Assembly (NCBI GenBank): GCA_020441605.1
Contig: JAGRLX010000261.1
Span: 1-9,410, forward strand
Length of the DNA stretch: 9,410 nucleotides
Reading direction: 5' to 3'
Source: Alphaproteobacteria bacterium
Lineage (GTDB): Bacteria; Pseudomonadota; Alphaproteobacteria; Rhizobiales; Aestuariivirgaceae
Positions 1-6,021 of this stretch are shown in pieces. Positions within the stretch are counted from its first letter, which is position 1. Every line of letters starts with the position of its first letter. The translations under genes and the position numbers were made by a program. Below the pieces are notes generated by a model that was not told the origin of the DNA, did not search any database, and saw only the letters and a program-made list of their open reading frames with translations.

Positions 1-322
1 CGGATGGTCGTCGTCATGGCTGTCGCTACCCTGTTGTATCTCAGACTCTTGCCCCTAGGTCTAAATCTGCAACCAAATGCAATGCTTCGCAACGAAATCT
101 TGCCCGTACCAAAACCATCCCGATTCCGGCAGCTGTGGGTCGTGCCTTGTGTCTCGAAAATCGGCCACAAATCCCGATGGCTTGGCAAACAAATGCCAGC
201 ACCAGCACAGGGCACAACAGCTGCGAGCCGCATGCGGCCAACTTCCGCCACAAGCGGCTGGCAAAGGCCTGGGGACTCGGGCATAACACCCGCCCGCAAC
301 CTTCTCCGGGACCCCCGCCGCC
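1..322. other. Left-edge stretch without a convincing gene
   Basis: Several frames are open here on both strands, but their translations are rich in Arg, Pro, Ser and His, show no recognisable domain, and look like chance open frames in GC-rich DNA. Roughly 60-200 is visibly more AT-rich than the rest of the window, as expected of intergenic DNA. A perfect 12-bp palindrome lies at 227-238. On the minus strand an ATG at 17-15 has an AGGG about 12 nt upstream and could be the first codon of a gene leaving the window, but only five codons are visible. I see no convincing promoter. Confidence 0.5.
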
Positions 323-565
323 ATGAAGCCTATTCTGTTCGTCCTGACCCTCGCCCTTGCGCTGCCCAGCACGGCCTTTGCCGGCCAGTGCCAGGACGAT
401 CTCGCCCTCATCGACAAGGCCCTGGCCGAGCGCGATCTCGCCCCCGACGAGCGCGACCAGATCGAGGACATGCGCAATCAGGCGGTCCAGCTCTGCGGCG
501 CCGGCAATGAACAGGAGGGCATCGACGTGCTGTCCGAGGCCAAGGCGATGCTCGACCTCGACTGA
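323..565 (+). CDS. Small secreted protein with two cysteines (hypothetical)
   Basis: This 80-residue protein opens with a textbook Sec signal peptide: a short basic start (MKP), a hydrophobic stretch at residues 4-14 and a small-residue cleavage site (TAFA, probably cut after A20). The mature part is about 60 residues, acidic and predicted mostly helical, with cysteines at 23 and 58 that could form a disulfide in the periplasm. Short helical periplasmic proteins of this shape are common in alphaproteobacteria as uncharacterised proteins; I do not recognise a function. The signal peptide beginning at this ATG fixes the start, although no good Shine-Dalgarno sequence precedes it. It is a single-gene unit, converging with the membrane protein that ends at 582, only 16 bp away. 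Confidence 0.75.
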   Translation: MKPILFVLTLALALPSTAFAGQCQDDLALIDKALAERDLAPDERDQIEDMRNQAVQLCGAGNEQEGIDVLSEAKAMLDLD

Positions 566-581
566 CCCCCGGCCCGCGCTT

Positions 582-1004
582 TTATGTCTCGAAGGCCAGA
601 ACCGCCAGTATGATGGCGGCCAGCGCCGACATCCACACACCCGACACCAGCAGTTCCATGCGCGGATAGAGCGAATTGTCGCCGGTCCGCGCCATCCGCC
701 CCGCCGTCATGCGTGCCAGCCCGTGGCACACGGTCATGGCCACCGAAAAGACAACCAGCAGGATGAACCAGCTGTTGGGCTGTTCCGCCTCGGGCAGGAT
801 CCACCACAGGCCGATACCGGTCAGCCACATGACCGCGATGACCAGGTCGGCCAGCCGGGCCAGCGTCCGCCGCAGATAGACCAGGCTCGCCTGCCGGTCG
901 CCCTTCTCGCCCGCCGCGATGCGGATGTTGATGTAATTGGCAATGCTCATGCCCGTGCCCGTGGCAATGGCGATGAAATGGGCGATGAGCAATATGGTCT
1001 TCAT
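582..1004 (-). CDS. Four-helix integral membrane protein, function unknown
   Basis: This 140-residue protein has four predicted membrane segments at about residues 3-25, 48-70, 79-99 and 112-138. Histidines 9 and 94 lie within or at the edge of helices, and a charged loop (residues 30-50) joins helices 1 and 2. The pattern recalls small DUF2269/CopD-like inner-membrane proteins, but no motif allows a firm family call and no function is proposed. A GGAGG sits 11 nt before the ATG, which supports the start. It lies 44 bp downstream of the PhzF-family gene on the same strand, so it is probably the last gene of the minus-strand operon, although an independent promoter cannot be excluded. It converges with the small secreted protein gene. 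Confidence 0.7.
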   Translation of the reverse strand: MKTILLIAHFIAIATGTGMSIANYINIRIAAGEKGDRQASLVYLRRTLARLADLVIAVMWLTGIGLWWILPEAEQPNSWFILLVVFSVAMTVCHGLARMTAGRMARTGDNSLYPRMELLVSGVWMSALAAIILAVLAFET

Positions 1005-1048
1005 GGCGTCTCGGTCCTCCCCGGCACTGCGCTGCGTTCCGTCCCCGG

Positions 1049-1957
1049 TCAGACTTCTAGCACACCTGACATGATTTGCACGGCCTCGCCGGTCACCCGC
1101 ACGGCGGCAAGTTGACCGCCGCGCACATCGGCCTCCATCACCAGGTCCGACGGCCGCCCCATCTCGTAGCCCTGCTCCAGGACGAAACGGCGGGTGCCAT
1201 CGCCAAGCCCCTCGGCCACCAGCAGTTGGCTGGCGAGAATGGCGGTGGCCGAACCGGTCGCCGGATCTTCCGGTATCCCGTCGGCAGGCGCATACATGCG
1301 GGCCCGGTAGTGCGTGCCCGGCCGGTCGCCACCCGGCGCATAGAGATAGGCACTGTTGAAGCCGATGAAGCCGGTCAGCGCCGACCAGTGCGGCTCGATC
1401 ACCCGCGCCCGCGCCAGCGCATCGCGCGAGGCCAGCGGCACATAGAGAAAGCGTGGTCCGCCCTGATGCAGCCCGAGCCTGTGGGCGGCGAAACCGATCT
1501 CCGAAGTCTCGAGCCCAAGTGCTTGAGCCACAAGGGCCTTTGACGGAATCTGCTGGTCGAGGCGGAGCGGTGTGACCGGCGCCGTGAAGGTGGCGCGCGG
1601 AACCCCGCCGATACGGCTCACCCTGACCGGCACAAGGCCCGCCTGCTCTTCAAGCCGGATTTCGGTCTCGAAGGGACATCCTGGTTTGTATTTCTGCGAG
1701 GCCACGAGGATGGCGCAGCCGACGGTCGGATGGCCGGCAAAGGGAATTTCCGCCGTCGGAAAGAAGATCCGCACCTTGGCCGTATTCGCCGGGTCGTCTG
1801 GCGCCATGACGAAGATCGTCTCGGACAGGTTGAACTCGCGGGCGATCACCTGCATCTGCGCGGTGGTCAGCCGGTCCGCCCCCAGCACGACCGCCAGGGG
1901 ATTGCCGCCGAAGGGTCGGCTGGTGAACACATCGAGCGTGTGAAAATCGAGCCGCAT
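1049..1957 (-). CDS. PhzF family isomerase/epimerase
   Basis: This 302-residue protein has the hallmarks of the PhzF (phenazine biosynthesis protein F/diaminopimelate epimerase-like) superfamily. It opens with a DVFT...PFGGNPLAVV signature at residues 9-24. Glu46 in NLSET matches the catalytic glutamate position of PhzF. FAGHPTVG is at residues 73-80 and EDPATGSA at 230-237. Family members are two-lobed isomerases, often of unknown substrate; a lone PhzF homologue without phz genes does not indicate phenazine synthesis. The ATG at 1957 is preferred because the family signature begins almost at once and an AGGGA lies 9 nt upstream (1967-1971). A GTG at 2035 is in frame and overlaps the upstream stop codon, but it would add 26 residues without family character and lacks a nearby Shine-Dalgarno. 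It is the fourth gene of the minus-strand operon. Confidence 0.9.
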   Translation of the reverse strand: MRLDFHTLDVFTSRPFGGNPLAVVLGADRLTTAQMQVIAREFNLSETIFVMAPDDPANTAKVRIFFPTAEIPFAGHPTVGCAILVASQKYKPGCPFETEIRLEEQAGLVPVRVSRIGGVPRATFTAPVTPLRLDQQIPSKALVAQALGLETSEIGFAAHRLGLHQGGPRFLYVPLASRDALARARVIEPHWSALTGFIGFNSAYLYAPGGDRPGTHYRARMYAPADGIPEDPATGSATAILASQLLVAEGLGDGTRRFVLEQGYEMGRPSDLVMEADVRGGQLAAVRVTGEAVQIMSGVLEV

Positions 1958-1966
1958 GGCCTGAGG

Positions 1967-1971
1967 TCCCT
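1967..1971 (-). promoter_or_regulatory. Ribosome binding site deciding the PhzF start
   Basis: AGGGA on the minus strand lies 9 nt before the ATG at 1957. No comparable motif precedes the in-frame GTG at 2035 (the nearest AGGA is about 21 nt away), so this site favours the shorter protein. Confidence 0.6.
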
Positions 1972-2031
1972 GGATCGTCAATCTTGCCGGCGAGCTTGGC
2001 AGACGGCCCGCAAGCCCGTCAATGGAAAGCC

Positions 2032-2724
2032 TCACGGTAGAAATTGCCGAATGATTTCCTGGGCATAAAATGGCATTCTTGAATCGATCTGTGAACGGTT
2101 GCGGATCGCCTCGATGGCGGACAGTTCGGGGTCTTCTTCCGCCGCATTGTGAAGCTGGAAGACCGCTTCCATCTCGGCGAAGTCTAGCGGCAGATCGTGC
2201 CGCTGAGCTACCGCCAGCCGTGGCCCCTCGAAGATCGCCACCATGGGCCCCGCCGCAGCCTGCCCCAGATCGAGCCCGGTTTCCTCGCGCAGCTCCGCCA
2301 CCATGGAGGCGCGAAGGTCGACCCGGCCATCGGCCGCGACATCGCGCGGCTCAAGCGATCCCGACGGCGGATAGGCCTTGCCCTCGTTGAGAGTCCGCGG
2401 CCCCATGATCCCCACCAGCAAGGCGCCGTCGGCGGAGACGACCGCCGGCACCGCAAAGCAACTGCTCGCCCCGGGATCGGGCCATCCCCAGTCGCGGCAG
2501 GCGACGAAGCTGGCAAAATCGGTCAGCGCCAGCCGGGCCGACAAGACCCCATCATTGACTGCGGCCCCGGTGCAGATCAGCACCTTGCCATTCCACAGGA
2601 ACGGCTTTTCGGCGATGACAGCCCGCCAATGAGCCGCTATCGCCGCCCGCTCGGCCTCGGCAAAATCCCAGCCGCCCTCGTCCAGCCGGAGGTCCGCAGC
2701 CACGATCGGCTCGACCCTGATCAT
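2032..2724 (-). CDS. Nudix hydrolase
   Basis: This 230-residue protein carries the core of a Nudix box at residues 143-151 (AELREETGL), which provides the metal-binding glutamates for hydrolysis of a nucleoside-diphosphate-linked substrate. The upstream half of the box is atypical: the canonical glycine and glutamate are not at the expected distances, but a GSLEPRD segment at residues 122-128 followed by an acidic/polar insert may replace them. The first Arg of the REUxEExGU signature is Ala. The N-terminal ~85 residues form an extra region before the Nudix fold. The substrate cannot be read from sequence. The start overlaps the permease stop by 4 bp (ATGA) and an AAGG lies 7 nt upstream, indicating translational coupling in the operon. 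Confidence 0.85.
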   Translation of the reverse strand: MIRVEPIVAADLRLDEGGWDFAEAERAAIAAHWRAVIAEKPFLWNGKVLICTGAAVNDGVLSARLALTDFASFVACRDWGWPDPGASSCFAVPAVVSADGALLVGIMGPRTLNEGKAYPPSGSLEPRDVAADGRVDLRASMVAELREETGLDLGQAAAGPMVAIFEGPRLAVAQRHDLPLDFAEMEAVFQLHNAAEEDPELSAIEAIRNRSQIDSRMPFYAQEIIRQFLP

Positions 2725-3479
2725 GCCAGCGCCTTCGTCAGCGCATCAAAGATGAGCTTCACCGACACCACGACGAGGGCGACCTCGATCAGCCTAAAGA
2801 ACAGCTTCTCCGGAAGCACCGAAGTCAGCTTGTAACCGATCAGGGCACCGGCCACAGCCACCGGCGACATGATCGCCGCAACCTTGAGATTGCCGGGATT
2901 GAATTCCCCCAGCGCCCAGTACGGCAGGAGCTTCACCGCATTGATGATGGCAAAGGCGATGGTGCTGGTGCCCGCGAAGACCATCTTCGGCATCTTCTGC
3001 GGCAAGGTGTACATCTGATAGGGCGGCCCCCCGGTATGGGAGACGAAGCTGGTAAAACCGGCGATCGACCCCCACAACAGGCCGCGCGGCACATCGGCCG
3101 GCCGGGCCGGAGCATCCTTGCGCTTGACCACGACGGAAATGCAGTACCAGAGGCCGATCACGCCAACCAGCAGCTTGACCAGCCATTCCTGCTCCAGGGT
3201 GACCTTGGCCGTCGCCCAGCCGATGCCCACCCCCAGCATCATCGCCGGCACCAGGATCAGAAGGTTGCGCCGGTCATATTCGCGGCGATAGGCCCAGAGC
3301 CCCACGACATCGCTGACGATATAGACTGGCAGCAAGAGGGCCGCCGCCATCACGGGCGGAATACTGAGGGCCAGGATCGGGACACTCAGCACGCCAATCA
3401 TCGGCAGGCCGCCCTTGGACGCCCCCACCGCAAAGGACGCGACGGCGGCCAGCACGTAGAAACTCCAATCTGCACTCAT
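2721..3479 (-). CDS. TauE/SafE (TSUP) family membrane permease
   Basis: This 252-residue hydrophobic protein has about eight predicted membrane segments in two repeated halves, typical in length and layout for the TSUP/TauE-SafE family of inner-membrane anion exporters. GASKGGLP at residues 19-26 is the characteristic N-terminal motif (G..KGG), and HTGGPP at 148-153 is the equivalent in the second half. Characterised members move sulfite, sulfoacetate or related organic anions; the substrate here is not determinable. The ATG overlaps the stop of the UPF0303 gene by 4 bp and the stop overlaps the Nudix start by 4 bp, so it is co-translated with both. Its own Shine-Dalgarno is weak, consistent with coupling. 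Confidence 0.9.
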   Translation of the reverse strand: MSADWSFYVLAAVASFAVGASKGGLPMIGVLSVPILALSIPPVMAAALLLPVYIVSDVVGLWAYRREYDRRNLLILVPAMMLGVGIGWATAKVTLEQEWLVKLLVGVIGLWYCISVVVKRKDAPARPADVPRGLLWGSIAGFTSFVSHTGGPPYQMYTLPQKMPKMVFAGTSTIAFAIINAVKLLPYWALGEFNPGNLKVAAIMSPVAVAGALIGYKLTSVLPEKLFFRLIEVALVVVSVKLIFDALTKALA

Positions 3480-3988
3480 GCGGAGCGTTCAGGCGCCAGA
3501 GCAACGTCGGCGAGAGGAATTGTCAAAAACTGGCACAGCATCTCAACAACAAAATTATGATCGTCCCGTTGTGGCACACCCGATACGGTGACCGTGCCAA
3601 CCACGCCGGTGCCAATGACATGAATTGGGAATCCTCCCCCAGCGGCAGCGAAGTCAAGCGGATCGACACCTCGCGACTGGTCAAGGCGCACGCCGCGAAG
3701 CTCATACTCCAGCCCGACCCGGTATGAGCTCTTGTGAAACCGCATGACTGTATTGATCTTGCGGCGCACCCATTCGGGATTCTCCGGCGTGGACCCCGGC
3801 AGGGCCGTGGTGAACAGCGGCCGGTTCGCCACCCTGATGTCGATGACAAACGGCATTTTGCGGGCCAAGGCCGCAGCCCGCATCTGGCAACCCAGGGCCC
3901 AGGCATCCGCTTCGTCGATCTGCTTGAAACGCAACCGCTCTTCCTGAAGGGCCAGCCGCGCAATGTCCTGTTCGAGACTCACTGTCAT
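3476..3988 (-). CDS. UPF0303 (heme-degrading-domain-like) family protein
   Basis: This 170-residue soluble protein matches the UPF0303 family, which belongs to the HbpS/GlcG-like (DUF336) fold. The family-typical start SLEQDIARLALQEERL is followed by WVRRKINTVMRFHKSSY (73-89), an AAGGGFPIHV segment (115-124), GTVTVSGVP (131-139) and a DDH near 142-144. Some relatives of this fold bind heme, but the role of UPF0303 proteins is not established and I assign none. The frame is open upstream to 4105; those extra residues lack family character. The start is either the ATG at 3988 or, more consistent with the ribosome binding site, the GTG two codons later at 3982. It is the first gene of the minus-strand operon and diverges from the RraA-like gene. 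Confidence 0.85.
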   Translation of the reverse strand: MTVSLEQDIARLALQEERLRFKQIDEADAWALGCQMRAAALARKMPFVIDIRVANRPLFTTALPGSTPENPEWVRRKINTVMRFHKSSYRVGLEYELRGVRLDQSRGVDPLDFAAAGGGFPIHVIGTGVVGTVTVSGVPQRDDHNFVVEMLCQFLTIPLADVALAPERSA

Positions 3989-3989
3989 G

Positions 3990-3994
3990 CTCCT
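3990..3994 (-). promoter_or_regulatory. Ribosome binding site of the UPF0303 gene
   Basis: A perfect AGGAG on the minus strand ends 1 nt before the ATG at 3988 but 7 nt before the in-frame GTG at 3982. The second spacing is the normal one, so translation may really start at GTG, giving a protein two residues shorter. Confidence 0.6.
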
Positions 3995-4014
3995 GTTTTG
4001 ACGTCCTTTTAAAC

Positions 4015-4043
4015 TTGACGCACCTCGGTAAGAAAGTGTTAAC
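4015..4043 (+). promoter_or_regulatory. Possible sigma-70 type promoter of the RraA/ATP-grasp operon
   Basis: TTGACG (4015-4020) is followed after 17 bp by GTTAAC (4038-4043). The -35 is close to consensus and the spacing is ideal; the -10 is weak (three of six consensus bases). It lies 82 bp before the ATG at 4126 and its -10 overlaps the first copy of the 14-bp direct repeat, which would suit a repressor site. This is a pattern match only. Confidence 0.3.
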
Positions 4044-4099
4044 GCTCGTCTCATCCCGCCGCCGCGATGGCACACGGCCTGCACGGTAAACGCTCGTCT
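4038..4099. repeat. 14-bp direct repeat in the divergent intergenic region, candidate operator
   Basis: GT(T/A)AACGCTCGTCT occurs at 4038-4051 and again at 4086-4099, with one mismatch and 48 bp between starts. Both copies lie between the divergent UPF0303 and RraA-like genes. Two same-orientation copies in a shared control region suggest a binding site for a regulator, possibly acting on both operons, but no regulator gene lies in the window. Confidence 0.4.
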
Positions 4100-4125
4100 G
4101 TTCACCTGTATCGGGATATCACACC

Positions 4126-4884
4126 ATGGCGATCGTCAGCAGTTCCCCACTCCGCGGCAAATCGACGGGCAGCGGCGCCACCGAACGCCCCAAGTCGTCC
4201 GAGATGACACCGGGCGCCGGCTTCCGGATCAAGCTCAACATCAACCGGCCGGACCAGGCCCTGGTATCGATGTTCCGCGACTTCGAAACACCGGACATAT
4301 CCGACATCCTTAACCGCATGTACACCATGTCGCCCGACATCAGGAACGTGGTGAACGAAGCCCCGCTGGTCGGTCCGGCACTCACCGTCAAGGTTTTTCC
4401 CGGCGACAATCTGATGGTCCACAAGGCCCTCGACGCGGCCGCGCCCGGCGACGTGGTGGTGGTCGACACCAGCGGCAGCCAACGAAACGCCGTGCTTGGC
4501 GATCTTGTGGCCAACAAGGCCAAGCACCGCGGCATTGCCGGCTTCATTGTCGACGGACTGGTGCGCGACCTGCCAGGATTGAAGGAAGCCGGGCTGCCCG
4601 TCTACGCCCGCGGCATCACGCCCTTCGGGCCGCTGCACCGGGGACCGGGCGAACTGAATTATGCCGTGAGCTGCGGCGGCATCGTGGTCAATCCCGGCGA
4701 CATCATCGTCGCCGACAGCAGCGGCATTGCGGTTGTCCGCCATGAAGTGGCGGAAGAGACCATCATGCGGTTGCGCGCCCACAAGGCCCGCCTCGAGCAA
4801 TATGTAACCGATGTGAAGGCCGGCCGTTTCTCCAACGACTGGGTCGACCGCCAGCTCGCCGCCGATCACTGTCAAATCGACTGA
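4126..4884 (+). CDS. RraA family / HMG-aldolase-like protein
   Basis: This 252-residue protein belongs to the RraA/MenG-like family, which includes the RNase E inhibitor RraA and class II pyruvate aldolases that cleave 4-hydroxy-4-methyl-2-oxoglutarate or 4-carboxy-4-hydroxy-2-oxoadipate. Seen here are the GDL at residues 125-127, the DGLVRD motif at 143-148 (R147 and D148 match the substrate- and metal-binding pair of the aldolases), PVYARG at 158-163 and VNPGDIIVADSSG at 188-200. Those conserved residues and the neighbouring metabolic genes favour an enzyme over an RNase E regulator. Residues 1-26 are a Ser/Gly/Arg-rich extension without family character; an ATG at 4204 (residue 27) is an alternative start and neither start has a strong Shine-Dalgarno. 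It is the first gene of the four-gene operon, and its older family label (dimethylmenaquinone methyltransferase) should not be used. Confidence 0.85.
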   Translation: MAIVSSSPLRGKSTGSGATERPKSSEMTPGAGFRIKLNINRPDQALVSMFRDFETPDISDILNRMYTMSPDIRNVVNEAPLVGPALTVKVFPGDNLMVHKALDAAAPGDVVVVDTSGSQRNAVLGDLVANKAKHRGIAGFIVDGLVRDLPGLKEAGLPVYARGITPFGPLHRGPGELNYAVSCGGIVVNPGDIIVADSSGIAVVRHEVAEETIMRLRAHKARLEQYVTDVKAGRFSNDWVDRQLAADHCQID

Positions 4885-4902
4885 ACCGTATTGGATCTTT
4901 CC

Positions 4903-6021
4903 ATGTTACTTGCATCCCAACTCCGCCGCAACGCCTTCCGCAGCCTGCGTCTGCTCGACGTGCCCGCGGTCATGGCCCAGGCCCGTTTCGCCGACCTGCG
5001 CCGACGCTACTACGACCGCTACTGGCTGAAGGCTGCCCAGGAACTGGGAGCAACCTGCCTGAAATGGGACTACGGCTATCACCGGCTGATCCGCAATGGC
5101 GTCACCATCATCGTGCGCGGACCGGAGGTGCGGCTTGATGATCACCTGACACTCGATTTGATGGGCAACAAGTGGCTGACCTATCAGCTGCTGGCCGACC
5201 TCGACGTGCCCGTGCCGCGCCATGTCCGCTTCGGCATCGGCAACGTGAGCCAGGCCGAGGCCCTGCTCAAGTCCACCGGCCGGCCTTTGGTGGTGAAGCC
5301 CGCCGCCGGCACCGGGGGCGGCCGTGGTGTGACCACGGGGATAACCGATGCCACGGGCCTGCGCCGCGCCGCCCTGGGCGCCGCCAGATTCGACCCCGAT
5401 CTCCTTGCCGAAGAGCAGATCGAGGGCCACTCCTACCGTCTGCTGTTTCTCGACGGCCGCATGATCGATGCCATCCGCCGCGATCCGCCGCGCGTGACCG
5501 GCGACGGCCGCAAGACGATTCAGGCCCTGGTCAACGAGGAAAATCGCAAGCGCCTCGCCGGCACCGGCTTCACCGCGCTGAGCCCCCTGGAACTCGACCG
5601 TGACGCAATGCTCTATCTTGCTGCCCAGAAGCTTTCGCCTCGCGCCGTGCCTACCCCGGCCGAAACCGTTGTGGTAAAGCGGGCGGTGAACCAGAATTCC
5701 GCCGCCGAAAACCACGTGGTTCGCACCATGGTCCATCCCGCGACCGTCGCCTTGTGTGCCAGGCTCGTGACACGCCTCGGCGTGCGCCTTGCCGGCGTCG
5801 ACATCATCGCCCATGACATTTCAGCCCCCCTCGAGCGCGGCAACGGCCTGATCGGCGAGATCAACACCACCCCGGGTCTGCACCATCACGACCTGGTCGC
5901 CGAGGCAGCCGAGGGTCCATCGGTGGCCGCCATGCTTGCCAAGTACTTGCTCGACGAAGCAGAGGCCGCCATGGACAGGGCCGCCGCAACCCCGTCCTTC
6001 CTGCGTGTGGTGGCCGGATGA
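4903..6021 (+). CDS. ATP-grasp ligase, cyanophycin/glutathione synthetase-like
   Basis: This 372-residue protein should join a carboxylate to an amine through an acyl-phosphate made from ATP. A basic N-terminal region leads into the ATP-grasp domain, with a VVKPAAGTGGGRGV glycine loop at about 130-143, EEQIEGHSYRLLFLDGR at 170-186 followed by RRDPPRVTGDGRKTIQALV, and the metal-binding GEINTTPGL at about 318-326. The middle segment closely resembles the ATP-grasp part of cyanophycin synthetases and bifunctional glutathione synthetases, but there is no Mur-ligase domain or gamma-glutamylcysteine ligase domain, so it is a stand-alone ligase of unknown substrate. The ATG at 4903 has a GGA 7 nt upstream; an in-frame TTG at 4891 would add four residues. 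It starts 6-18 bp after the RraA-like gene and its stop overlaps the next start by 4 bp. Confidence 0.85.
   Translation: MLLASQLRRNAFRSLRLLDVPAVMAQARFADLRRRYYDRYWLKAAQELGATCLKWDYGYHRLIRNGVTIIVRGPEVRLDDHLTLDLMGNKWLTYQLLADLDVPVPRHVRFGIGNVSQAEALLKSTGRPLVVKPAAGTGGGRGVTTGITDATGLRRAALGAARFDPDLLAEEQIEGHSYRLLFLDGRMIDAIRRDPPRVTGDGRKTIQALVNEENRKRLAGTGFTALSPLELDRDAMLYLAAQKLSPRAVPTPAETVVVKRAVNQNSAAENHVVRTMVHPATVALCARLVTRLGVRLAGVDIIAHDISAPLERGNGLIGEINTTPGLHHHDLVAEAAEGPSVAAMLAKYLLDEAEAAMDRAAATPSFLRVVAG

Noticed and set aside
1..17. Possible first codons of a minus-strand gene leaving the window
   Set aside because: Only five codons are visible; an AGGG upstream is not enough to support a call.
4..510. Plus-strand open frame covering the left edge and overlapping the small secreted protein
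   Set aside because: Arg/Pro-rich translation without motifs; the other frame has a clean signal peptide and normal codon use.
41..640. Minus-strand open frame across the left edge
   Set aside because: It overlaps two better-supported genes and its translation shows no coherent domain or membrane pattern.
1049..1957. Phenazine biosynthesis
   Set aside because: A PhzF-family gene alone is common in non-producers; no other phz gene lies in the window.
4102..4875. Long minus-strand open frame opposite the RraA-like gene
   Set aside because: Its translation is His/Gly/Val-rich with no family signature, and the plus strand carries clear RraA motifs; it is an antisense artefact of GC-rich codon use.
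4126..4884. Dimethylmenaquinone methyltransferase (MenG)
   Set aside because: This is a historical mislabel of the RraA family; no SAM-binding motif is present.
4906..5814. 302-codon minus-strand open frame opposite the first ATP-grasp gene
   Set aside because: No recognisable domain, composition typical of antisense frames, and the opposite strand has intact ATP-grasp motifs.
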